DNA of 64,000 bases from Cardinalis cardinalis (Eukaryota > Chordata > Aves > Passeriformes > Cardinalidae). Of the stretch, positions 50,019 through 60,141 are shown one piece after another; the stretch's first letter is position 1; each line of letters opens with the position of its first letter. The notes beneath the pieces were generated by a model. The model saw only the letters and a list, made by a program, of their open reading frames with translations. It did no database searches and was not told the DNA's origin. The DNA lies in NCBI GenBank assembly GCA_014549065.1, contig JACDOX010000038.1, forward strand, positions 1-64,000. The letters are read 5' to 3'. A program made the translations under genes and the position numbers.

Positions 50019-53000
50019 ATACAGGCACGCAAACCTCACAGCTTCCTGCTGTCTCAGGTTTGTTCATGTATGTCTCACTCCCCCAGTATGTCTTGTATGT
50101 GTGTGCATGCCCAGAGGAACCCCTGTTCCACAGCATGGAATTATTTTCTGACCTGTTGGAGTGTATACCAGTGCTTGCTGTGAACCTTTAATGTCAGGAA
50201 GCCAGCAGGTTAAGAGATNTGAACTACTAACCCATCACAGAGATCCTTCTTTACCTCAGCACTCAGGGGACTGTACCCTTGACATCGGCGGACATGAGTC
50301 CTGCTCTCTGCAATATGGTTTCACTGCCTTTTTCTATACACAAGCAAGTTTATGCTGTGTCAGTTTTGTTGTCAGCAATGGCAGAAGGGTGCCAGAATTC
50401 ACTCAAATGGCATGGCTAGGAGAGGAATTTGGGGAATCTCAAGAAATGGAGAAAAAAACTGAAAGCCAATTGCAAAGTGGTTTTTGTTGCTGCCGTTCTA
50501 GTGGCAGACACCCAGGTTTGTCTGCAGTCAGCCCCAGGGAGGTCCAGAGGGCCCATGATGAAGATGAAGCAATAGTGTCCATATTGCCAGTGAGACACTC
50601 GGCACCCCAGTTTGCCTTTGATGGGGGAGGAGAGAGGAAGCCACAGGGAAGTGTAGGTAAATGCAGCGAGGGTCTATGGCTTGGAAATCTATTTGGCTGC
50701 AAATTGAAAATAAGCCCTTGTGGGGACAACAATCAGGTCCCACTAGTTACTATCTCAATGTAACTACCTGCAGCATCCAGCAGCATGGTAGGTGTGGNCC
50801 AGGTGGACACGCCAGGTGTGTTCAGCAGCAGGGAAGCACTTATGGGAAAGAGTGGGTGCAGATGGGGATCATGGCTTGGAGTCTGTCCCCATTTGTTGCC
50901 AGCAATTCATTTCCTTCCTCACACACAGCTCCCAGGGACTCCTGTGGTGANCAGGCATGTGCCACAGAAAGGAAGCATAACTGGCCCCTACCCTTTGCCA
51001 GCTTGGAAAGAGAAGAAAGGGTGAAGTGTAATTCCATGGAGCAAGGGCACAGAGGGTCAGCACAAAGTCCTTTCATCAACACTCCTGATCTTTATCTGCT
51101 TCCATTTTCTCTTTCTTTTTGGCAACCAAAAATGTGTGGGGAAGTGCAACCTCCCACCCTTCTCCAAGAGAAGGGCTCATCAAAGGTTGCTTGACTGGAG
51201 TGGAGGATGTGTGAAAGGCCTAAGTCTGATCATTGGCTGTGTTCCCAGGCTTGCTTCCATCTGTTGATAAGCAATGGAGGTGGGAGAATATGCCATATTT
51301 GATAGAAAGCTCTAAAGCAAAGACTTGTCTATGAAGATCCCTGAGGTATCTCTGATCACTCCAACCTATCACCACGATCATATTCATTCTTTATCTCCCC
51401 CTCTCTCTTTTGCTGGCAATTTTGCTGTGAGCAACAGCCTGATCTGAATGTACAAAGGAGCACTATTCAAGATGGATGCTAGTGTCTTCTNGGAGTGAGG
51501 AACTCAACATCAGCAGACATTGCTGAAGAAGAGGCCCATCCTGGCAACTTTTAACCCCTCCATCNAATCCTTTGCAAAGTCACAAAGGAAGCTTCCTCCC
51601 CCAGTATGCTGGAAATCGAAGTACCAGTTCCCTACAGGCAAAGTTCATACTTTGATATTGCTGAGCATTTTGAACCCACTGGGGTTCTCACCTGGAGAGT
51701 TCTGACAATGCATGCTGGATTTCAGAGAGAATGGGATTTTTTTGTTGTTGCTGTTGTTGAGGTGGGGACGGTGTGCTTCATTGTCTCAACTGACAACAAG
51801 TTCTGACTGCAGCTTTTCTTGCCTGCTTAGGATGTGACATTGCAAGCTCTGATACTGTCCTCACTGGGAGGCATGATGGGAGACAGAGAACTAGTACACC
51901 AGCCCGTGTTGTGTTGCACTGCAGTAAAAAGCTGGTGTGAATACTCCAACAAGGTTTATGATGTGGAGACTCATGGCTGCATGTTCTACCTGCCAGTTGC
52001 TTTCTACTGTGTATGGCACATTTCTGATATTTTTTGCATATTTCCTCCATCTCCTTCATAGACATTCTCCTTCAGCTAAGTACATACACTCCAGCACCAC
52101 TTCAGAAGAACATGGCTCATGAAATTACCTCTCAGAGAGCCATGCCTCTGGCTAGAAGTGAGGAGGTAAACGTCAGAAACACTGCCAAAGGTGCCTAATC
52201 TTTCCTGGGAGGCTGTCTGCAAATAATCAGTAGAGGTCACCAACTGTAGAGGACACAATGGTTTTTGCTCAGTATCCTTGTGTGCAGAAAACTTCAGAGA
52301 GAGGAAATGTTCCCAGCCACTGCCCCAGAAAATACTGGTGTTTCTACAGCAGAGAGAGAGAAATGGTAAGGCAGGGGATGTGGAGTTTTATCAGGCTCTG
52401 TTATGAAATCCCATTCTTTTCTGGACAGGTAATAAACAGCACATGGGTGGTTTTCTAGTATAGACAACACCTGCTGCTAATATTACCTGTTTGATTCACT
52501 TGAATACTTACAATGAAAATACACCAAATCTAAAATTCTAAATATATAATCAGAGTTTAATAACATCATTGATTTATTTTCTTGATTATGAATTATACCC
52601 TCCCCCCTCCCACCCCTTCCCCTTCATCTCTGTCCCAAAAACTTGTTGACCTGTCAGAACTAAAATAAACAAAGCAACCAGAAAAGATCACTTATAGAAG
52701 AAAGGATTAACCTGATGGACACGTGGCCTAATATATTATGGGAGAAGGCAAAATACCAGACTCCTGTGGTTAGACCAGTGGTTCAGTCCAGAATTTCCAG
52801 TTCTTCTTTTCTGGTTGCCCTAGAGCATTCATTTGAGTGGTTTGTGGCACAGTTAATATTTGCAGAGCACTCGGAGTGTTAACAGTGCTACAACAGTAAG
52901 AATACTAGATAATGATTTTGGCAAACTATCATTTGCCGATCAGTGGAACAAGGGACAGACCAGTTCGGAGAAAATACGAACCAACTTTCAACCCGGAACA

Positions 53001-53538
53001 CAAAAATCAGAACCTTTAAGAAGAGATTTGAAAAAAGTTCCATTAACTTCTTTTTGGTTTGTTTTCAGCTTAATTTCCCTGCAGAGCCACCCTCCAGGTT
53101 TCCTCGTTCCAGGTGGGGAGGGACAGAAAAGTACCGAGATAACCACCAAAGAGATTAGCTGCCCTCGTCAGCTGTCAAGCTTCCCAACCCCAAGCCCTTA
53201 GGAAATACCAGAAATTATCACGAGCTTTCCCAGGTCCAAGATTTCTAAACCAAAGTAGCATTGGAGAAGTCTCTTAATGTCAAAAATGATGGTCCAACCT
53301 GAGTGGCCAACTTGATGGTTCACCCCACCACTATCAAGACAGTGTAGTGCCTTGAGGCCCAAATTCCACAGAGAGATGCTGGTACAGAGAGTTTATATGC
53401 AAAAAGGAATTGGGGGTGCTCCCATCAAAACATGAAACCCTGCTGGCAAGGCTTGAAGTGACGTTCCGGCGTCTTCCATTCATGAAGATAAAGGTGACAG
53501 GGCAATACAAGGGGCCTCAGGGGAACACAACACACATG

Positions 53539-53542
<4 letters not shown>

Positions 53543-53574
<32 letters not shown>
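53543..53574 (+). repeat. (TC)16 microsatellite with adjoining T-run
   Basis: Thirty-two bases of perfect TC followed by eight T (53575-53582). In GRIN2B sense it is A8 then (GA)16, inside the putative 3' UTR. The mirror-type polypurine strand could adopt H-DNA. Confidence 0.97.
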
Positions 53575-53582
<8 letters not shown>

Positions 53583-53750
53583 CCTCATTCATACGGCCTC
53601 GACCTGCGTAAACCGCTTCCAAAAATGCAGCCTGAAAAGTCATAGAAAACAAACAGAACGGAAACAAACTTCCCCTCCCTCCCACCCCACGACCTGAATA
53701 TTCACGAGAAGAGAAACACCAATTTATACAAAAACGCAATAAAAAAGAAA

Positions 53751-53758
53751 TATTTACA
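53751..53758 (-). promoter_or_regulatory. Pumilio-type element (UGUAAAUA)
   Basis: The minus-strand octamer TGTAAATA, flanked by CTTTTGTAAATATTTC, matches the PUM1/PUM2 consensus UGUANAUA. It lies 2.4 kb below the GRIN2B stop, in a block with unusual CpGs and conserved appearance. Confidence 0.4.
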
Positions 53759-55130
53759 AAAGAAAGGAACGCCTTCTTGGTGGCCGCTATCAGAGGTGTC
53801 TGACAAGCTGCCATGTGTTCTGGATTGCAGATCGCTCTGTTAATTTGTTTGGTTTCTTTTTTTACTCTTTTCCTTTTTGTCCTTGTAATGAGAGAAGAGG
53901 GAAAGAGTAAGAAGTGCCCTTATCCCAAAGATTAGAGAGTGGCATCACAAAGACTCTTCCCCTCTTTTCTCCTTAATTTCCTCTGTGAAATATAAGAAAA
54001 TATTCCCCTCACCAATCCTGCCCACCCTCTCCTCACACACTTTGACTTTACAGGTAAATCCCACCCTCCCCCTGCCTCAGCTTAAAAAATAAATAAAATA
54101 AATAGGTAAACAAATAAAAGGCCTTCTGTTGGCTTAAAAAAGAGAACAACAAGATAAAATCAACCATGGTGTGGTGAGGAATGTGAGAGAGGTGGCTTTC
54201 AGCTCAAGAAATGTNGCTCATAAAGACAGGGCTGCCATCTCCCTTCAGAGTCAATCCTCAGCAGTGTCCCCATGCCCTCAGCACAGGATTCTCTCAACCC
54301 TTCACCTGGTGAGCCATGGTGATTGAGACACTGGGACAGACCCAGGATAAGCCATAGAGACTTTGCCATATCTCTCAGGATGGGAGAGGTCGGTCCCCAC
54401 CCCCACCTCAGGAGATAGATGACATATGAAGGGTGTGTTCAGCTTCTCACTCCTACCATTGCTCCTTTTCTTTTAGTTTAGCTTGCATCTAAAATGACAC
54501 AATGAAAAGAAAAAACACTCTTATTGATACTAAGTGCACCAGGAAAGCTGTCACTACAACTGCAGGGATGGGAAACCCTAGGCTATTCCAGCTTTACACC
54601 TGTGCTAGTATCTCTCTCTTTCACACAGAGGCACACACACACGTACACGCACATCTCAGCTTTGTACATCTTCAGTCTTCAGCACAAGTTTCTGTGCTCT
54701 CTGGCTTTTATTCAAGCACATCCCTTCCCAGGAAGACAAGCTGTGTACTTCCTCTGTACATTCAATAGTAAATATACACATGTATTTCCCACGGGTGCAT
54801 ACACCCTCCTCCCATTTTCACATGTGCAAGGAGGCATTGAAACAGTCCAACAGCAGCANCACCACCACCACATGCACCCTTCTATGGCATTTCTTTTTTC
54901 CTTTCCACCATTGGCAGAGGGCACCCTGCTCTTTTTCTTCCAACCTGCTGGCCAAGTGTAGAGAGAGCAGAAGGATTAAGCTCCTTCTTTCTCTCCCGTC
55001 CTTGCTGAAAGGACATGCCAAAATGGGTTTGGTGTCCCCTGAAGTGACAGTGAAAAAACTCCCCACCTTTTCCTACTCTTAAGTTCTGTTCTACTGTATT
55101 TGTTCTCCAGACACCTCATAGGATACTGGG

Positions 55131-55136
55131 TTTATT
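55131..55136 (-). terminator. Candidate proximal GRIN2B poly(A) signal
   Basis: A canonical AATAAA on the minus strand lies about 1.06 kb below the GRIN2B stop. Sequence beyond it (55085-55125) contains a GGTGTCTGG-type GU element. It would give a short 3' UTR isoform. A single hexamer is weak evidence. Confidence 0.35.
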
Positions 55137-55536
55137 TTGCTTTTTTCACAGACTTTTCAAGTATAAAGTTATCGTATATACTTGCAGATAGGCAAACCCA
55201 TACTATATACTGCTCCCACCCTTGAAGAATGTCAGAACTAGTGAGCAGCTCACAGCTAATGAACCAACCCTGTTCCTCTTTCCTCAAATCCTTCTTATTT
55301 CTGTGCAAACCAGCATCTTTTGTCTAAGTTTGGGAAACCAACCCTGGAGTCAGGGAGGCTCAAACTCACACTCCACTTCTTTTCTCTCTCTCCCACTGGT
55401 CTGCCATAGATTCAATGGCTGTAATAGCCATAGTGAAACCACTAGCCTGACCTGCAGACAAATCTTCCCTCCCTCCCTCCACACCCCCAGCAGACAATTC
55501 AAAATTTTAGCGTAAAATTTCTCAGCATATACGCAA

Positions 55537-55558
55537 ATATATATATATATATATATAT
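55537..55558. repeat. (AT)11 microsatellite
   Basis: Twenty-two bases of perfect AT dinucleotide about 0.65 kb below the GRIN2B stop. It can form a cruciform or hairpin. Confidence 0.95.
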
Positions 55559-56192
55559 TTCAGCCCTAAACCCCCATAGTCTTCACAAAATAATGTAACA
55601 AGAACCTCAATATACCTAACATGTAAGTGCATCATCAAGTTAGTGTTGTTATTCTCCCTTCACTTTCTCCACGTCAAACACTACTCTTTTCTAGGCAGTT
55701 TTAGGAACAGTTGCCTGAGCAAGCATATTTTCCTGCATGTCCATTACACTGCTGCGGCTGCCTCCTCCTGTCACACACACACACGTAGATGTGTGCGCAC
55801 ATGCCTTTCCCTGCTGAGAGCCAGCAGAAGTGAACACTAAAGTCACTGCTGCTTCTCCTCAGCCCACCCCTTCCCTGCCTTTTTCTCTGCTTCCTGAAAC
55901 CATGAGCAAGGATATCCAACTCCAACATCACTGTAAAGTGCAATGGCCAGGAATGGAGGAGAATGGGAGGAGCGAGAACATGGAAAAAGAGATAAAACGG
56001 GAGGCTTGGGAAAGGAGGAGGAGGAGGGGAAACCAAAGAGGTGGCACTTGTCACCAGTGCTGCACTACTCACAACTCCAGTATCCCACAAACTAAGGACG
56101 ACTCAGGAGAGTAGCTGATGGGATTGATCCCACCCCACCCTCCCATGCTCCACATACATCCCCAGTCCCTCCCCGCGCTCTTCCCCTCTCAC

Positions 56193-58100
56193 TCAAACGT
56201 CAGACTCAATACTGGAGAGTTTCTCATAAACATGCCCGTTGCTGGAGCCATTGAAAGCCCTGGGGTTTTTGTTGTTAGGCACACAGGGGTTGGACTGGTT
56301 CCCTATACAGATGTCCTTCTGGAAACGGGCTGGCACAGCCCCATGAAGGGCTGAGACCACCGGCTTGTTGGTGGTGACAATGGCTCGGAAGTCTGGCCTG
56401 GCTTTGGGCCCTCCTGCCACCACAGGCTGCCTGAAGAAATAAGATTTGCTGCCGTGGAGCAAGCATTGGTCATCCCCAAAAGTGGGGATGAAAGGGTTTT
56501 GGGTGACCCGGTCGGGGTAGAGCGACTTGCTGAGCATGTAGCCCCCACTGCTGCCGGGGTTGTTGTGGTGGTGGTAGCTGGTGGCGGGCACTGAGGACTT
56601 GTTGTTGGCAAAGGTGGTCTCACTGGCTGGCATCTCAAACATGTGGGCGTAGGGGCTCCCCTCCAAAAAGCGGCCCTTGTCCTTGAGGCTGACGCTGCGG
56701 GGGGCCAGGGCCGAGTCATCCTTCTGCAGGTCCACAAAGGTGTCGTAGGAGTGCTGCCGGCGGAGTTTGTTGCGGTTCTTCTTCTGCACCTTAGAGGCAG
56801 AATTGGAAGGGCTCTGAGGATATTTGGAGGAGGAGGTGGCACTGGTGGCCACGGGCACAGGGGCAGGCGGCTGGTCCAGCTCTTGGAGGGAGTTGTCCTC
56901 ACTGATGTCGTACAGGTTGCCCGCTTTCTTGCAAGCCTCACAGCGGATGCAGGCCTGGCGGGTGGAGTTCTGCCCCACCGTTGATGGCGTGTAGTTGTGC
57001 AGCTTAGAAGGGCAACTGCGGCAGAAATTAGCCCCGCTCCGGTCTTCCCAGTCTAGATTGGTCAGGTTCTTCTCCCACGGCGCTGGGACCCCACTCACAA
57101 CACTATGCTTGTGCTCATTGCTTCCACCAAACTCGCCTGAGCCGTGCTTGTGATGGGCCCTGTTAGTGCAGGATCCACCCCCTCCTCCTCCCGTGTCACG
57201 TTTAAAGTCATCTCCCCGTTCTTTGTAGATATCCGTCAGGTCCACGTGTTCCCAGTGCGGTGAGTTCTCCTTGGTCCGAAATTGGTCAAGGTAGAAGTCC
57301 CGTAGCCCTTCCTTGTCCCTGAAGTAGCGCTTGTGGTCAGGTGAGCGGGGCGGGCGCCGGCGGTAGGCCAGCTCTATCTCATCAAATTCCCTCCGGGACT
57401 TGGCGGAGGCTGGGCGCTTCTTCAGGCTGTCCTTGTACTGCTGCTTCCGCCTCTTGGCTGCATTGCCCTCAATGTTNCCATAGGTGACCGTGTGAGTGGA
57501 AATGTCAGAGACGTCTGAGCGGATCAGGTCATCGTGGGTCCCACTGCCCCCGTAGCGGTCACTCTTGAAGGAGAACTTGCCATAAAGGTCACCCAGCTGG
57601 CTGTGCTTGGCAGGGGGTAAGCCCAGGTCCAGGGGCTTCTTCCCGATGGAGCGCGACTGGGCGTTGAAGGGCGGGTTGTCACAGTCATAGAGCCCGTCAA
57701 TGGAGCTGGTGCTGCCAATGCTATGGGGGCGGTGGTGGTGGTAGTGGTGGTCCTGATACACATTGCTGTCCTTCAGCTGGAGATTGCCAAAGGTCCTTTC
57801 CACCTCACTAATGTAGTCACTAAAGAGGTTCTCCTCGCAGGGGGGGTTGTTGTAGGATTTGCAGTCTGAGTGGGTGAAGCTGCGGCGGTGCTCAGAGATG
57901 TCATAGACGGATGACTCGCGGCGGATAAAGTCCAGGGCACTCTGTGGTGAGCCGTTGACCCCTGACAGGTTGGCCATGTTCTTGGCTGTCCGAAGCAGGC
58001 GGAGGATGTTGGAATGGGTGTTGTTCATAGTTGCTGTGGGGGAGTTCATTGCTGACTGGCGTTCTTCAATGGCCACGCCATGGATGCAGCTGTAGATACC
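56193..58100 (-). CDS. GRIN2B: GRIN2B last coding exon: GluN2B cytoplasmic C-terminal domain
   Basis: This exon encodes 635 residues of the intracellular tail of NMDA-receptor subunit GluN2B, which anchors, phosphorylates and traffics the receptor at excitatory synapses. The exon starts after a pyrimidine-rich CATTTCAG acceptor with GGT ATC TAC (Gly-Ile-Tyr) in phase 0. It ends in VYEKLSSIESDV and TGA at 56193-56195. Visible landmarks, in human numbering, are the third cysteine of palmitoylation cluster I (Cys871) and cluster II (FCRSC...ACIRCEAC). Also present are LYDISED (Tyr1252), the CaMKII site LRRQHS (Ser1303), SPYAHMF (Tyr1336) and the AP-2/Fyn site YEKL (Tyr1472). The tail ends with the CK2 site and PDZ ligand ESDV for PSD-95-type scaffolds. 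It is about 17 residues longer than the human exon product, with extra Gly/Ser/His residues. The open frame continues to a Met at 58187, but those 29 codons are intronic. One N at 57477 falls in the third base of a GGN glycine codon. The identification is secure. Confidence 0.98.
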   Translation of the reverse strand, partial: GIYSCIHGVAIEERQSAMNSPTATMNNTHSNILRLLRTAKNMANLSGVNGSPQSALDFIRRESSVYDISEHRRSFTHSDCKSYNNPPCEENLFSDYISEVERTFGNLQLKDSNVYQDHHYHHHRPHSIGSTSSIDGLYDCDNPPFNAQSRSIGKKPLDLGLPPAKHSQLGDLYGKFSFKSDRYGGSGTHDDLIRSDVSDISTHTVTYXNIEGNAAKRRKQQYKDSLKKRPASAKSRREFDEIELAYRRRPPRSPDHKRYFRDKEGLRDFYLDQFRTKENSPHWEHVDLTDIYKERGDDFKRDTGGGGGGSCTNRAHHKHGSGEFGGSNEHKHSVVSGVPAPWEKNLTNLDWEDRSGANFCRSCPSKLHNYTPSTVGQNSTRQACIRCEACKKAGNLYDISEDNSLQELDQPPAPVPVATSATSSSKYPQSPSNSASKVQKKNRNKLRRQHSYDTFVDLQKDDSALAPRSVSLKDKGRFLEGSPYAHMFEMPASETTFANNKSSVPATSYHHHNNPGSSGGYMLSKSLYPDRVTQNPFIPTFGDDQCLLHGSKSYFFRQPVVAGGPKARPDFRAIVTTNKPVVSALHGAVPARFQKDICIGNQSNPCVPNNKNPRAFNGSSNGHVYEKLSSIESDV

Positions 58101-59902
58101 CTGAAATGAGAGAAAGAAAAGGAGGTGAGCGGTCCTGCAAAGAATACACAGAGGGGGACCTAAACTGGGAAGCACCCTGTGCATCAAGAGTCTGTTCCTG
58201 TAGGATAGTAGGGCCTATCAGCTTTCCACCATGAAGCACAATCAAACCAAATGAAATCACATCTGCTCTACCAACCCTTGCTGTTTTGACCCTCTTTCTT
58301 GACCCTCACATTTTTCTTTTCCCTCCATTCCTCTTCCTCTGCTTTGTTTCAAGTTGTATCTCCAGGACGCAGAAATGCCTGCTTGCATCTGTAAGAGTTA
58401 GCCAAATCTAGTAGGTATAACACAGAATTGCAAATCGGGACAATAATACCCTTGGGAATAAAATAATCAAGACAAATTATTCTGTGGGAATGAGAGGATG
58501 AAAGTCTGTTTTGGCCCCTGAAAATCATCTGGGCATCAGTGAATCAATGAGGCAGGAGCTATCTTAAAAGGGAACAGCTTCATTTGTCATAAACTTAGCC
58601 ACCTTTATCACCAGTACAGATTCGAAAAGGAAACAGAGAAAGAGCAGAACCCTAGAATAGGTATTTAGGTATTTTGCATGTGGTTGACTGAGGTACAATA
58701 AAATTCTAAATTGCATTTCGTTAAATTGAACAGTGATAACAGGGCTCTAAGCCACTGAAAGCAGAAGTCCTCTATTCAACCTCAAATCAGACAACAGAAA
58801 GGCCCAATTTCTCCACATTCTCCACAAGCTGATTTCACCCAAGGGCTATCCCTAGGAACAGAACGAAAAGGGCTCCTTTATTCCCTGACCTTCCAAATGG
58901 TGCCTGATGATTAATGTCAATTGTGAAATAGACACCATCACATCATGTTATCATGGTTTCTCAGCAGCTAGCAGATGATGAACACTTTTCAGGCCTTTCA
59001 CCAACCTGGCCTAGGTCTACCAGATAACCACAGAATGAAATAATCTATTCTTAGTTTAGGGTCACCAAACACAATGCCCCATCTCATCTCCAGACTAAAC
59101 CACATTAGATACTAACAATATAGAAGAGAGGCTGTGCCCTTGCATTCTAAAGGCTTTGTCATTTCTCTTCAATATGTTATGCAGCAATTATATACTCCTT
59201 GTACAATCAAAGTAACTTCTGCTACATCACATGCTGAGCTAAAAAATGCCAAGGTTTGACCCCACTTCAGAATGGATCAGGAGAATGGACCAGTGCCTTG
59301 AAAGAAGGAAAATAGAGCTCCAAATGGGATACTGCTAGCAACACTAATAGTAGAAGATGACTCAGAAATGGCTAGAATCTGTTTTAAATGTAAATGTTGT
59401 ACCCTAAGGCAGATTTGCATAAAGCAATTGCTAAGTTTATGTGGTCATCCTCTGTAAAAAGATTTCTGCATAGTTCAGGGCATGGCTTTCGATTAAGGAC
59501 TTCAGACTGTCAATGAAGGCACACTTCTAGTTAACAAAAGGTCAACTGAAAAGCTGTAATTTAGAGGACAATGTAAAACTCCTGAATTTCTAATCATGCC
59601 ATCCATCATTACTTGATTACAACTCACAACTCACTTTGGAGGAGCAAACAGTAACAGTTAACTTGCCTTTTCCTTTGTTTTCATCTCCATGTGAAATTTC
59701 CATTTCCTCTACCATAATCCAGCAGAGACCAGAGATGTCACAGAAAATAACTAACATGTCTNTGCAATGTTAACAGTGCAAAGATGACACTGTGCAGACT
59801 GCCACCGGTGTATTAGACAGTCTTGGTGGATATTCCCATCTCCAGTACCTAGGACCGTGTAAATAAAGCCTCTGTTTGTCCCTGGCAGTTAATGGCACTC
59901 AC
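58101..59902 (-). other. GRIN2B: GRIN2B intron between the last two coding exons
   Basis: This is a complete phase-0 intron of 1802 bases with donor GTGAGT (complement at 59897-59902) and acceptor TTTCTCTCATTTCAG (complement at 58101-58115). It is AT-rich, with no recognisable coding sequence, RNA gene or large repeat. Its last 87 bases stay open in frame with the downstream exon, which could mislead an ORF-based start call. Confidence 0.95.
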
Positions 59903-60141
59903 CCTGCTGATGGAGAAGACCACACCAGGCTTGCCAGAGCAGACACCCATGAAGCAGTGGCGGAATTGCCAGTAGAAGAGATGCTCACAGATGAAGGTGA
60001 TGAGACTGAGGGCCATGGCTGCTCCCAACATGTAGAAGACACCTGCCATGTTATCTATATCCAGCTGGCTGCTCATAACCTCATTCTTCTCATTGTGACA
60101 AATGCCAGTGAGCCAGAGAGCTTCCAGCTCCTCCATCTCCC
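59903..60141 (-). CDS. GRIN2B: GRIN2B penultimate coding exon: end of S2 lobe, M4 helix, proximal tail
   Basis: This exon is 239 bases: two bases completing a split Gly codon plus 79 codons, from GEMEELEALW to FSISR. It encodes the end of the extracellular ligand-binding domain, including the Cys in TGICHNEK (human Cys801, partner of Cys746 in the redox-sensitive disulfide). The M4 transmembrane helix follows (MAGVFYMLGAAMALSLITFI), then the juxtamembrane RHCFMGVC with the first two cysteines of palmitoylation cluster I (Cys849 and Cys854). The acceptor is TTCTAG|GGGAG and the donor AGG|GTGAGT. Phase 1 in and phase 0 out match the neighbouring exons exactly. One conservative difference from human is visible: Val for Met in KPGVVFS. 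The reading frame through the two flanking introns has no other homology. Confidence 0.98.

Larger units (their letters stand above)
36370..56192 (-). other. GRIN2B: Putative long GRIN2B 3' UTR
   Basis: No coding exon is recognisable for about 20 kb below the GRIN2B stop codon. From memory, the human GRIN2B RefSeq mRNA has a 3' UTR of over 20 kb within its last exon, so a bird UTR of similar scale is expected. Consistent signs here are AATAAA signals on the minus strand with GU-rich sequence beyond them near 55.13, 43.87 and 36.39 kb, UGUAWAUA Pumilio octamers in the sense direction, and AT-rich blocks of conserved appearance (around 52.9-53.8, 49.7-49.9, 43.8-44.2 and 36.4-36.9 kb). The distal boundary is an inference. 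The true end could lie at any of the signals listed, or outside them. Confidence 0.45.

Noticed and set aside
56303..56941. 212-codon minus-strand frame inside the last GRIN2B exon
   Set aside because: It is a shifted reading of the GC-rich GRIN2B coding sequence (Thr/Pro/Ala-rich), a shadow of the real frame.
56643..56984. 113-codon plus-strand frame opposite GRIN2B
   Set aside because: An antisense shadow of the codon-biased GRIN2B exon. No independent evidence of translation.
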